12,662 bases of DNA, taken from NCBI GenBank assembly GCA_900554525.1, contig USHL01000019.1:1-12662 (forward strand), given 5' to 3'. Both the position numbers and the translations under genes were made by a program. Origin of the DNA: an uncultured Oscillospiraceae bacterium. GTDB taxonomy: Bacteria; Bacillota; Clostridia; Oscillospirales; Acutalibacteraceae. Shown piece by piece: positions 1 through 6,342 of the stretch (the first letter of the stretch is position 1; every line of letters begins with the position of its first letter). Under the pieces are notes generated by a model. That model was given only the letters and a program-made list of their open reading frames with translations. It was not told where the DNA came from and searched no databases.

Positions 1-1153
1 TTTCCTTACTTGGTATACGGGCGTCCGTACCGCCGATACTGCGGTCGATTTTCACTGCCGCCTGCTCTCTCATAGTGTCGGTTATATGACTGTATACATT
101 AAGGGTTGTTTTTGCCGACATATGTCCTATCGCTGCCGAAAGGGTTTTTACGTCCATTCCGTATTCAAGCGCCATTGTCGCGAAGGTGTGCCTCAGATCG
201 TGAAAGCGCACCTTCTTACATCCCGCCCTGCCGAGTATTATCTGAAGTCTTTTTCTTACCGCCGACGGGTCACGGATTTTACTGCTGTCTTTAGGCGACG
301 GAAATATCCACTCTGAATTTACCGTTTCCTTATAATCCGAAAGAATGTTTAATAATGATTGCGGGAGTATAACCGTCCTTATTGAAGATTTTGTTTTAGG
401 AACGGATATTACTCCTCCGCGCACCTGACGCTCTATTTTCAGCTCACCCGTTTTCACATCAAGGTCGCTCCATTTGAGGGCAAGTATCTCTCCCCGCCTC
501 ATACCTGTCATTAATTCAAGCAGAAACAGCTCATAATATCCTTCCGCCTTAGCCTGACACAGAAACCTTGCTATCTCATCGCTCTTTAAAATTTTCATTT
601 CCCTCGGAACATCTTTAGGAAGCTTTGTGCCGTTGGCGGGATTTATATTAATAAGTCCGTCATCGACCGCGCGCTCCAGCGCCGACCGACAGCTCCCGTG
701 TATCATATGAACCGTTCTGTCAGATAAGCCTTCCCCGTAAATCTCTGTCCGTATTTTTCTTCCGCTCTGTTTTTCACGGTTGTAGAATTGCTGTAAGTCT
801 GCGGTTTTCAAGGTTTTTAACGGTATTCTGCCGACAGCGGGAATTATATGATTATATATACAGTTCTCGCGCTCCTCCTGCGTTGCCTTGCGGATTGTAT
901 TTTTACAGTATGTCCTGTACCAGAAATCTATCCACTCGCCGAAGGTAATATCCGCCGTAATTTTTTCGGTCGGTTTAATATATTGATCCTTAAGTTTGTT
1001 TAGTTTCTCGGCGCATTCAGTTTTTGTTTTTGCGGTGACACTTTTTGTTACGGGATATTTATTTTCGTTATAACCTATAACGATTCTGCCTTCCCATCTG
1101 CCGTCCTTTCTTAGTCTTAATGTTCCATCACCGTTTTTTCTTCGTTTAGGCAT
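1..1153 (-). CDS. Tyrosine-type site-specific integrase (3' end cut by window)
   Basis: This frame is open from an ATG at 1153 to the window edge, giving 384 visible residues. It is a phage/Tn916-type tyrosine recombinase that would cut and rejoin attachment sites to integrate or excise the element. The N-terminus (residues 7-30, NGDGTLRLRKDGRWEGRIV) is the arm-type DNA-binding domain, followed by a SAM-like core-binding domain (about 70-170) and the catalytic domain (about 185-365). The catalytic set is present: Arg in TGMRRGE (R219), a Lys in PKTKSS, HDLRHTF (H318, R321), GH (H344) and the nucleophile Y354 in NVYSH. The protein is nearly complete, as little normally follows the tyrosine. 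The start is supported by GGAGG at 1166-1162, eight bases upstream, inside the end of the upstream integrase gene; the two genes overlap by eight bases (ATGCCTAA), which suggests translational coupling. Clearly paralogous to its neighbour. Confidence 0.93.
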   Translation of the reverse strand, partial: MPKRRKNGDGTLRLRKDGRWEGRIVIGYNENKYPVTKSVTAKTKTECAEKLNKLKDQYIKPTEKITADITFGEWIDFWYRTYCKNTIRKATQEERENCIYNHIIPAVGRIPLKTLKTADLQQFYNREKQSGRKIRTEIYGEGLSDRTVHMIHGSCRSALERAVDDGLININPANGTKLPKDVPREMKILKSDEIARFLCQAKAEGYYELFLLELMTGMRRGEILALKWSDLDVKTGELKIERQVRGGVISVPKTKSSIRTVILPQSLLNILSDYKETVNSEWIFPSPKDSSKIRDPSAVRKRLQIILGRAGCKKVRFHDLRHTFATMALEYGMDVKTLSAAIGHMSAKTTLNVYSHITDTMREQAAVKIDRSIGGTDARIPSKE

Positions 1154-2354
1154 CTGTTCCGCCTCCGGTTATTTCATTCATCATATTACCGATTATATCG
1201 GCGGCGTTTCGCTGCATATCCTTTGTAACGTGAGTATAAGTGTCAAGTGTGAAACTGGCGTTTGTGTGACCGAGAATTCCCGACAGTGTTTTAGCATCTA
1301 CTCCTCCAGCAAGCGCGTGTGTCGCAAAGGTGTGCCGCAAGTCGTGAAAGCGTACCGACGGAAGTCCCGCCTGTTTTAAGAGAGTCTTAAGACGTCCGTA
1401 TGCTCTGTAAGGTGCAATTGGTTTTTCAGGCTCGTAAAAATTCGGGAATATCCATTCGCCGTATGAGCTTTGCTTTCTTTTTTTAAGCAGTTCTGCGGTA
1501 CTCGGCGGAAGTATTATGGTCCGCGTTCCGGTTTCGGTTTTGGTTTCTCCCGTACCAAGGCCGCCGCCTTTCTGTACTGTTACGGTTCGCCTGATTTTAA
1601 GACTTCCGATCTGTTCATCAAAATCCTCCCATTTAAGTCCGCAGATTTCACCGCGCCTGAGTCCCGTGGTAAGCTCGGTATAGAAGAAATCATACCACAG
1701 CTTATCTTTTTTTATAACGCTCATAAACTTATCAAGCTGTTCATCGTTAAGCACCTGCTTTGGAGCGTAATTTGTCTTAGGTATCACCGTGCGGTAAGTA
1801 GGATTTTTTACAATGATTCTATCCCTTACCGCCGCGTCCAGAGCTTCGTGCAGCAGCATATGTATGCCGCGCACCACGCTGTCCGAAAGCTGTGTGCCGT
1901 GTTTCTTATCCGGTCTTAGTCTGCCTTTTTCCTTTACCGTGTTATAGAATCTCTGAATATCCTGCGTTGTAAGCGATGACAGCGGCTTATCTCCGAGATG
2001 TGGTTTTATCTGATTTTTAATTAAACCTTTGTAACTGTCAAGTGTGCTTTCTCTTACCGTTAAGGACATATAATCTTTAATCCACCTGTCCAGCCACTCT
2101 CTGAGAGTCATACTGCTCTCCTCTGTCAAATCTGAATTTTTGTGGGTTTCAATAAGCGTGTGAAGCTTTTCGGTCAGCTCCTTCTGAGTTTTGGCGAGCA
2201 CAGAACGGTAGATAGGCTTGCCGTTATTCTTATGTCCTGCAACAATTCTGCCCTCCCATCTGCCGTCTGTACGCTTGCGTATCATACCGTCGCCGTTCGG
2301 TCTGCGTTTTGCCGTATTACCACTTCCTTTCTTCAGCACAACACAATACCACAT
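1146..2354 (-). CDS. Tyrosine-type site-specific integrase, full length
   Basis: A 402-residue tyrosine recombinase of the same family as the gene that follows it. Domains: arm-DNA-binding segment (about 16-40, RRPNGDGMIRKRTDGRWEG), SAM-like core-binding domain (about 80-180), catalytic domain (about 200-385). Catalytic residues seen are R233 (TGLRRGE), H337 and R340 (FHDLRHTF), H363 (LGH) and Y373 (DTYTH). The start is uncertain. The first ATG (2354) has no visible Shine-Dalgarno sequence and gives 13 unusual residues (MWYCVVLKKGSGN). Relatives of this type generally begin right before the AKRRPNGDG-like segment; here that codon is ACG at 2315-2313, preceded at ideal spacing (seven bases) by AAGGAAG (2329-2323). 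The gene lies 45 bases after the relaxase and overlaps the next integrase by eight bases, so it is probably co-transcribed with both. Function as integrase is well supported; attachment site unknown. Confidence 0.93.
   Translation of the reverse strand: MWYCVVLKKGSGNTAKRRPNGDGMIRKRTDGRWEGRIVAGHKNNGKPIYRSVLAKTQKELTEKLHTLIETHKNSDLTEESSMTLREWLDRWIKDYMSLTVRESTLDSYKGLIKNQIKPHLGDKPLSSLTTQDIQRFYNTVKEKGRLRPDKKHGTQLSDSVVRGIHMLLHEALDAAVRDRIIVKNPTYRTVIPKTNYAPKQVLNDEQLDKFMSVIKKDKLWYDFFYTELTTGLRRGEICGLKWEDFDEQIGSLKIRRTVTVQKGGGLGTGETKTETGTRTIILPPSTAELLKKRKQSSYGEWIFPNFYEPEKPIAPYRAYGRLKTLLKQAGLPSVRFHDLRHTFATHALAGGVDAKTLSGILGHTNASFTLDTYTHVTKDMQRNAADIIGNMMNEITGGGTDA
2323..2329 (-). promoter_or_regulatory. Shine-Dalgarno sequence in front of an ACG codon of the integrase
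   Basis: AAGGAAG read on the minus strand lies seven bases before an in-frame ACG (2315-2313) where the family would be expected to start. No comparable sequence precedes the ATG at 2354. The site therefore favours translation from ACG, or marks a start codon changed from ATG to ACG. Confidence 0.5.
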
Positions 2355-2399
2355 AACTTTTACAATATCCAGACTATATTTGCCGATAGTTCAAGTCTT

Positions 2400-3731
2400 T
2401 CACATACTTTGCTCGTAATTGTTTTCATAATCGCTTTGCTCGGGACGAATACCGTGCGCCGCTTTCTTATGTGCGATTTTGGAACGCAGCTTACCGTCTG
2501 TCTGACTGCGCAATTTCTTGTCTTTGTCGTTATAACTCTGACTTATTGCACTGAGCAGAGTACATATAATGTTTCGTAATGCAAAGGCGGCTTGAGTACT
2601 TTCAGCATAGCTTTGCGCTTGCGACGTGTTAATGAACTCCGCCGCCGCTTTCACAATAACATTTTTAATACTGCGGAACTCTTTATTGTCTTCAAGCGGA
2701 ATATCCGGTGCTTTCTTTTCGTGATAGAGCGATAACTTTTCACGGTTAATCCCATTCCATCTTGAATACAGGTCGGCTATATTTTCATCTTTCGCAAGCT
2801 CACGCACGATACTGTCTACCGTGTCTTTAATATCTTTTGGCAGGTATCCGTAAACTTTTTTGCCCTTTACAGATTTTAATTGTTTAACAAGATTAACGAA
2901 TAACATTTCAAGCTGCGGTGTTGAGGTATAACCGTTTTCTTCAAAGTGTTTTATCCGTTCCTTGAATTTTTCCTTAACCAATTCGCGCTGATGTGTCTGC
3001 ATTTCAAACAAACGGTACTGCTCGCCGCGGAATATTTCGTTGCCGAACATACTACGCATATCATCAATGGAGCGCTTTGTAATCCAGCCTTGTTTTGCAT
3101 CGGCAGCATAAACCAGAAGATGCACGTGCGGATGATGGTCTTTGTTATGAAACGCCGCGTACCAACGCAGGTTGTCAAGATCAATATTATGCGCGTCGGC
3201 AATTTCTGTGACGTTACTGCGAATCAGATCACGCCAGCGATATGCATTGTTATACTGCAGGCGTTCCGCGTCCTCTCGGCGAAGGCTTATAACGTGAGTC
3301 CATATAATTCCTTTGTGATTTGAAATTTCTTCAGCCACTTTATCAAGGTCTATCTTATCATCGCTCTGAGAAAACAGACCGTGCGAAGAAAATTTCTCAA
3401 CACCCGGACGTTCCGCATAATACTTTACAAGATTTTTAATTCCGCCTATACGGTCAATGTTCCGTTCCATAACCGCGTCAATAAATTCCGAAGCATTTGT
3501 TTTTGAAGATTCTTGCGTATAATCTTCATACTCTAAATAATCTTTTGTTTCGGGGAATACTTCAAGAATATTTTTGATCAGCCTCTGCTGTCTGACGGTT
3601 GACGGTGAACGGTCGACTCCGACCGCTACCTTTTCCACACTCTCTCGCGTTCCCATATACCGTAAGAGTTTACCCGCGTTTGAAGATTTGGGATTTCGTA
3701 TATACCTGCTTGTGAATATTATTTTCGGCAT
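2400..3731 (-). CDS. mobL: MobL/MobP3-type relaxase
   Basis: A 443-residue relaxase that would nick the origin of transfer, stay covalently bound to the 5' end and lead the strand into a recipient. The N-terminus contains KLLRYMGTRESVEK (21-34), with a similar segment NLVKYYAERPGVEK (100-113), both typical of MobL proteins of Firmicutes; a tyrosine in the first (Y25) is a plausible nucleophile, which is inference. The metal-binding histidine triad is clear in AAFHNKDHHPHVHLLVY: H195, H202 and H204. The segment around 139-152 (HKGIIWTHVISLRR) is also characteristic. The C-terminal half (from about 245) is charged and helical with no recognised domain. Its ATG overlaps the stop of the upstream accessory gene by one base (TGATG), with GGAG ten bases before it. 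Length and motifs indicate an intact gene. The symbol follows the family name; assignment to the MobP3 subgroup rather than MobP2 is from memory. Confidence 0.93.
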   Translation of the reverse strand: MPKIIFTSRYIRNPKSSNAGKLLRYMGTRESVEKVAVGVDRSPSTVRQQRLIKNILEVFPETKDYLEYEDYTQESSKTNASEFIDAVMERNIDRIGGIKNLVKYYAERPGVEKFSSHGLFSQSDDKIDLDKVAEEISNHKGIIWTHVISLRREDAERLQYNNAYRWRDLIRSNVTEIADAHNIDLDNLRWYAAFHNKDHHPHVHLLVYAADAKQGWITKRSIDDMRSMFGNEIFRGEQYRLFEMQTHQRELVKEKFKERIKHFEENGYTSTPQLEMLFVNLVKQLKSVKGKKVYGYLPKDIKDTVDSIVRELAKDENIADLYSRWNGINREKLSLYHEKKAPDIPLEDNKEFRSIKNVIVKAAAEFINTSQAQSYAESTQAAFALRNIICTLLSAISQSYNDKDKKLRSQTDGKLRSKIAHKKAAHGIRPEQSDYENNYEQSM

Positions 3732-4183
3732 CAGTAATCATCTCCGCTGTTACTTAAATAATCGTATTCGGTATATACATTTTCTCTTGACTGCATATCT
3801 TCAAGAGAAATTATACCGTTGGTTGAAGCAACCTTTTCGGCGCACCAGCGATAAAGTTCTTCAAGATATTCGGGACGGAATTCTTTTTCATCAGCCACAA
3901 CCTGTGTGAGCATAGATATCTGTACCGCCATTTTAAAAATAATTTCCGAGAGGTTCCGCTCGATATTATTCATTTCACTCTTTACGGCTGATGCTAATAT
4001 AGGTGAAACAAAATTCAGGTTTTTGCCTTGCTTAAGATAACCGAGATAGAATTTTATTGCTTTAATAATAAAAGCGTTGACAGATTTTACGTGCGCGTCA
4101 TCCATCATTTTTCGTATTTCCTGCTCGGTTTTACCGTCCATACGAACGGTGATTTTATACTTTTTATCGTTTTTACTGTCCAT
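3731..4183 (-). CDS. Mobilization accessory protein, ribbon-helix-helix type (MobC-like)
   Basis: A 150-residue protein that starts MDSKNDKKYKITVRMDGK. The first 50 residues have the pattern of a ribbon-helix-helix DNA-binding fold: a basic beta strand (YKITVRMD), then helix (TEQEIRKMMDDA) and helix (VNAFIIKAIKFYLG). Residues 70-115 form a likely helical segment (NNIERNLSEIIFKMAVQIS), as in MobC-type relaxosome proteins that bind oriT and help the relaxase, and often repress the operon. The C-terminus is acidic. I chose the ATG at 4183 because AAAGGA (4196-4191) lies seven bases upstream; an earlier ATG at 4210 would add nine residues without such a site. The stop overlaps the relaxase start by one base, so the pair is translationally coupled. 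The role is inferred from fold pattern and position; no close family member was identified by name. Confidence 0.8.
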   Translation of the reverse strand: MDSKNDKKYKITVRMDGKTEQEIRKMMDDAHVKSVNAFIIKAIKFYLGYLKQGKNLNFVSPILASAVKSEMNNIERNLSEIIFKMAVQISMLTQVVADEKEFRPEYLEELYRWCAEKVASTNGIISLEDMQSRENVYTEYDYLSNSGDDY

Positions 4184-4210
4184 ATTCTGATCCTTTCGCA
4201 AAGAGGTCAT

Positions 4211-4440
4211 ATTTTTGCGGTTACGACCCCTGTAAAAATCCCCTAACGGTCGGCTCTGCCGTCCGATGTAGGCGGTGCGGGAAGACCCCGCACTTTAACC
4301 TGCTCAATTTTCCACTCTGAAAAATCCGCCTAAACCGCCATTTTCAATTATTCGCAAAACTGGCTCAAATTTTGTTTTTTGACCCTAACCCGAGTCTTTA
4401 GTCTACTTTTGATATAAGACTGCACACAGGCGATAACATG
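4211..4440 (-). other. Candidate origin of transfer (oriT) region, gene-free
   Basis: No reading frame of interest lies here. Two hairpins stand close together: an imperfect one at 4247-4265 (CGGTCGGC, three-base loop, GCCGTCCG, one mismatch in eight pairs) and a perfect seven-base one at 4275-4293 (GTGCGGG, loop AAGAC, CCCGCAC). Relaxases commonly act at such inverted repeats located directly upstream of the mobilization genes, which fits this position. The second hairpin is not followed by a U-run on the minus strand and has only a three-T run on the plus strand, so a terminator is less likely. The nick site cannot be named from sequence alone. Beyond 4300 the DNA is AT-rich, with repeated CCGCC words and no other clear structure. 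Confidence 0.45.
4340..4368 (-). promoter_or_regulatory. Possible weak promoter of the mobilization operon
   Basis: On the minus strand TTGAGC (4368-4363) and GAAAAT (4345-4340) are 17 bases apart, each matching four of six bases of the sigma-70 boxes. This would start a transcript about 150 bases before the accessory gene, running through the hairpins. Matches of this quality are common in AT-rich DNA, so this is only a suggestion. Confidence 0.2.
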
Positions 4441-4617
4441 TGCTATAAAATTGACATTTGCTGTTTTACAACCGATTTCAACTTACATTTGCAGTATTAT
4501 TTCGAATTTTACTTCAAAATTTACAGTTAGCCGGATGCTTTCTTCTAATCTCCAAGCAGGTTATGATTCATAAGGTACCGAGGATACTGTCAGAAAAAAT
4601 TCAGGGAGGTCAAACCC
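4440..4617 (+). ncRNA. Candidate IS110 bridge RNA (left-end non-coding RNA), possibly degenerate
   Basis: In IS110-group elements the non-coding left end is transcribed into a bridge RNA with two loops that pair to the donor and target DNA (established for IS621). The gene-free stretch before this transposase has the right place and length. It shows small hairpins: AATTTT/AAAATT around 4505-4521 and TTATG/CATAA at 4561-4573. I could not fold the two-loop structure by hand. Because the transposase is dead, the RNA need not be functional. The call rests on position and family knowledge rather than on a recognised RNA sequence. Confidence 0.3.
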
Positions 4618-5800
4618 ATGTTCATTGTCGGTGTTGACATTGCAAAGTGAAGTCACGAAGCCATCGTGATTGATGATTCCGGCAACGTTGTCAAAAAAGC
4701 ATTCAACTTCAAAAACGACTGCGCAGGTTTCAAGAAACTGATAGAAACACTTAACTGCATCCGTCCCAATCCGTCAGACTTTGTTATCGGAATGGAATCC
4801 ACTGCACACTATTGGCTCGCTTTGTATTCGGGTCTTTGTAAAAGTGGATATACTGTGCACGTCTTGAATCCCATACAATCAAACGCTCTGCGCGGAATGT
4901 ACATACGGCAGGTAAAGAACGACGAACATGATTCGCTTATCGTCGCCGATGTCATCCGTTTTTGGAAGATACACCGAAGGAGGAATGCCGCCTTCGGAGC
5001 TGTATGAGTTGCGAGAACTGTGCAGAGCACGTTCCTTTATTGTAGATATGACAGCAGATTTGAAGCGAAAAGTCATATCACTGTTAGATCAAACTTTTCC
5101 TGAATACGGAACCATCTTTACAAACATTTTCGGATTGACCTCATCCGAGCTGCTCCTAAACTGTTCCACGCCTGAAGAAATCCTTGCTATTGACACCGGG
5201 AAGCTTACCGAAATCATAGAGATTCCGAGCCGTAAGCGGTTCAGCACACCCAAGGCAGAACAAATCAAAGAGATCGCCGCCAATTCCTTTGGTATCGTCT
5301 TGGAGTACAGCACAACCAAGTCTTATCATCAAGCAGCACATGGAACACATCCGCTATACAGAAATGCAAATAGCATGGCTTGAGGAAAGATAGCCGAACT
5401 CTACTCTCACTTCGATACCTATCTCACAACTATTTCCGGCATCGGCATCATTCTTGGTGCCACCATTCTGAGTGAGATCGGAGATATCTCTCGTTTTTCA
5501 TCATCAGCAAAGCTTGCAGCTTTTGCAGGAATTGATCCAACTGTAATACAATCCAGTGAATTTACCGCAACTCACAATCATATGTCTAAGCGCGGATCGC
5601 CTTATCTGCGCAGAGCGCTATGGCAAGCTTCTACCGGTGCTGTGAAACACGATCCGGCATTAAAAGCCTTTTTTGAGAAAAAACGCATGGAAGGCAAGCC
5701 ATATATGAATGCCATCGGTCATGTCACACGAAAAATCACCAACATCATTTTCGCTGTTCTTCGCGACAACAAACCGTACTATTCTCATGAGAATACTTGA
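4618..5800 (+). pseudogene. IS110-family transposase pseudogene (one stop, three frameshifts)
   Basis: Read across its lesions, this is an IS110 transposase of normal length (about 394 residues): an N-terminal DEDD RuvC-like domain (GVDIAK, GMESTAHYW, NDEHDSLIVADVIRF) and a C-terminal Transposase_20 domain (ISGIGIILGATILSEIG, FAGIDP) ending in the conserved serine region SKRGSPYLRRAL. The start is ATG 4618 with AGGGAGG at 4603-4609. Lesions seen: TGA at 4648-4650 (AK-stop-SHEA, probably from CGA, Arg); one extra T in the T run 4959-4963, which turns VIRFGRYTEGG into VIRFWKIHRR; a one-base gain near 5295-5303; and one lost A near 5386-5388 in WLEE(K)IAEL, after which the frame stays open to TGA 5798-5800. 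Other genes in the window are intact, so true decay is more likely than poor sequence. Short open frames within it are fragments, not separate genes. Confidence 0.93.
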
Positions 5801-5825
5801 ATCATAAATTCAAATTTTTTCTCAA

Positions 5826-5900
5826 GTCCTTGACTGCCTTCCACAAATTCAGAGGTGACTGTCAAGGACGGGCGAAATACGCTTATTTTACCCTTGACTG
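5826..5900 (+). repeat. Inverted and direct repeats around CCTTGAC, IS110 right-end region
   Basis: GTCCTTGAC (5826-5834) and GTCAAGGAC (5861-5869) form a perfect nine-base inverted repeat with a 26-base loop. CCTTGACTG at 5828-5836 recurs as a direct copy at 5892-5900. The cluster starts 25 bases after the transposase stop. It may be a sub-terminal structure of the IS, or a second copy of its terminal sequence; which one is not decidable here. Confidence 0.6.
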
Positions 5901-6031
5901 ACACCGAAAAATTTACATTTTTATGCATGGGCTTAAGAAAAAACTTTCATTTGCCTCTTGACAAACTTATAGCCGGCTGCTTTTTTATCCGCCCTGCGGT
6001 TTCAGTCACAGCTATACCGCCATATTTATAC

Positions 6032-6045
6032 ATACGGTGCCGTAT
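6032..6045. repeat. Short palindrome ATACGG-TG-CCGTAT
   Basis: Six-base arms around a two-base centre form a near-perfect 14-base palindrome. This could bind a dimeric regulator, but no gene or promoter nearby gives it a clear purpose. It may be chance. Confidence 0.4.
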
Positions 6046-6067
6046 TGCACATTATGTAAAAAAGAAA

Positions 6068-6178
6068 ATGACCATTTCCGAGTTCGAGAAATGGTCACGC
6101 TTTGCATCAAAATTAAGAGACTCCGCAGAGGAAGAAAAAATATCCTTTGAGGATTATGATGACTGGATGCGGAAGTAG
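6068..6178 (+). CDS. Doubtful small protein, 36 residues
   Basis: The frame encodes MTISEFEKWSRFASKLRDSA followed by an acidic tail ending in DDWMRK. The composition (acidic and basic residues alternating, likely helices) looks more like protein than the sequence before it; the same frame is open from 5855 but its upstream part reads as translated non-coding DNA. No Shine-Dalgarno sequence precedes the ATG at 6068. It could be the tail of a decayed gene of the mobile element or of the chromosome, left in place when the IS inserted. I recognise no family. Confidence 0.25.
   Translation: MTISEFEKWSRFASKLRDSAEEEKISFEDYDDWMRK
6069..6097. repeat. Perfect 10-base inverted repeat
   Basis: TGACCATTTC (6069-6078) and GAAATGGTCA (6088-6097) are exact reverse complements around a nine-base loop (CGAGTTCGA). 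It falls on the start of the doubtful small frame. No T-run follows, so it is not a standard terminator. It may be a recombinase or regulator site, or simply a hairpin. Confidence 0.55.
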
Positions 6179-6342
6179 TTTTTCCATGCGCTTTTCTTTG
6201 TTTTAGGCAGTATAATTTTTGACTTTATTAAACTCAAAATATTGCAATGTTAAATCGTAGGCTTATCATTTACAATTCCGTTATCCTTCCGCAGTAAGCT
6301 TCTCCCGAATGAAGTGGAAATATTTTATTGCCGGTCGGGCAT

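Larger units (their letters stand above)
1..4440 (-). mobile_element. Integrative mobilizable element (partial), mobilization-integration module
   Basis: The run accessory protein, relaxase, integrase, integrase forms one tightly packed minus-strand operon, with a gene-free region holding hairpins just upstream (4211-4440). A relaxase with integrases but without visible type IV secretion genes is the usual make-up of an integrative mobilizable element, which borrows the conjugation machinery of a co-resident element. The left edge of the window cuts the second integrase, so conjugation genes further left are not excluded and this could instead be the end of a larger ICE. The right boundary is not resolved: it may lie near 4440, where the IS110 remnant begins, or beyond it, between 5905 and 6342. 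No attachment-site repeat could be identified because only one side of the element is in view. Confidence 0.75.
4440..5905 (+). mobile_element. IS110-family insertion sequence, decayed; ends approximate
   Basis: The broken transposase (4618-5800) identifies an IS110-family element. Elements of the IS110 group have a long non-coding left end before the transposase and a short right end, and do not carry terminal inverted repeats, so the ends cannot be read off directly. I place the left end near 4440 because the oriT-like region appears to stop there and about 180 bases is a usual left-end length. I place the right end near 5905 because CCTTGACTG occurs at 5828-5836 and again at 5892-5900. It lies directly upstream of, and divergent from, the mobilization operon. 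Both borders are estimates. Confidence 0.55.
5801..6342. other. Gene-poor stretch: IS right end and possible element/chromosome junction
   Basis: Between the transposase pseudogene and the rhamnosidase no convincing gene is present. The first 100 bases hold repeats likely to belong to the IS right end. Then come a palindrome (6032-6045), an inverted repeat (6069-6097) and a doubtful short frame (6068-6178). From 6179 to 6342 I see only AT-rich DNA between the element and the end of the sugar operon, with a small TGCC/GGCA hairpin (about 6329-6341) just after the rhamnosidase stop that lacks a U-run and is at best a weak terminator. The attachment site of the mobile element could be here but was not recognised. 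Confidence 0.5.

Noticed and set aside
1..2354. Recombinase-in-trio (RIT) element
   Set aside because: Only two recombinases are visible, both are of the common phage/Tn916 integrase type with arm-binding domains, and they sit in an operon with a relaxase, unlike RIT elements.
2142..2579. Plus-strand open frame of 145 residues
   Set aside because: It lies opposite the relaxase end and integrase start, has no family features and no ribosome binding site, and is explained by the genes on the other strand.
4275..4293. Hairpin as an intrinsic terminator
   Set aside because: The stem is GC-rich, but only three T residues follow on one strand and none on the other, and no gene ends there; an oriT element is the better reading.
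4451..4500. TTGACA at 4451-4456 as the promoter of the IS110 RNA or transposase
   Set aside because: No acceptable -10 box is found 16-18 bases downstream; the TATTAT at 4495-4500 is far too distant.
4648..4650. In-frame TGA in the transposase as recoding (tryptophan or selenocysteine)
   Set aside because: Other genes here use TGA as stop, no suitable stem-loop stands right after it, and three frameshifts further on show ordinary decay.
4959..4963. T run as a programmed frameshift site of the transposase
   Set aside because: IS110 transposases are made from a single frame, and other lesions downstream also break the gene.
4928..5383. Open frame inside the IS as its own gene
   Set aside because: It is the middle piece of the transposase in a shifted frame, with conserved family sequence running across both ends.
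5582..5800. Open frame at the end of the IS as its own gene
   Set aside because: It is the C-terminal Transposase_20 part of the same broken gene; its ATG is an internal methionine.
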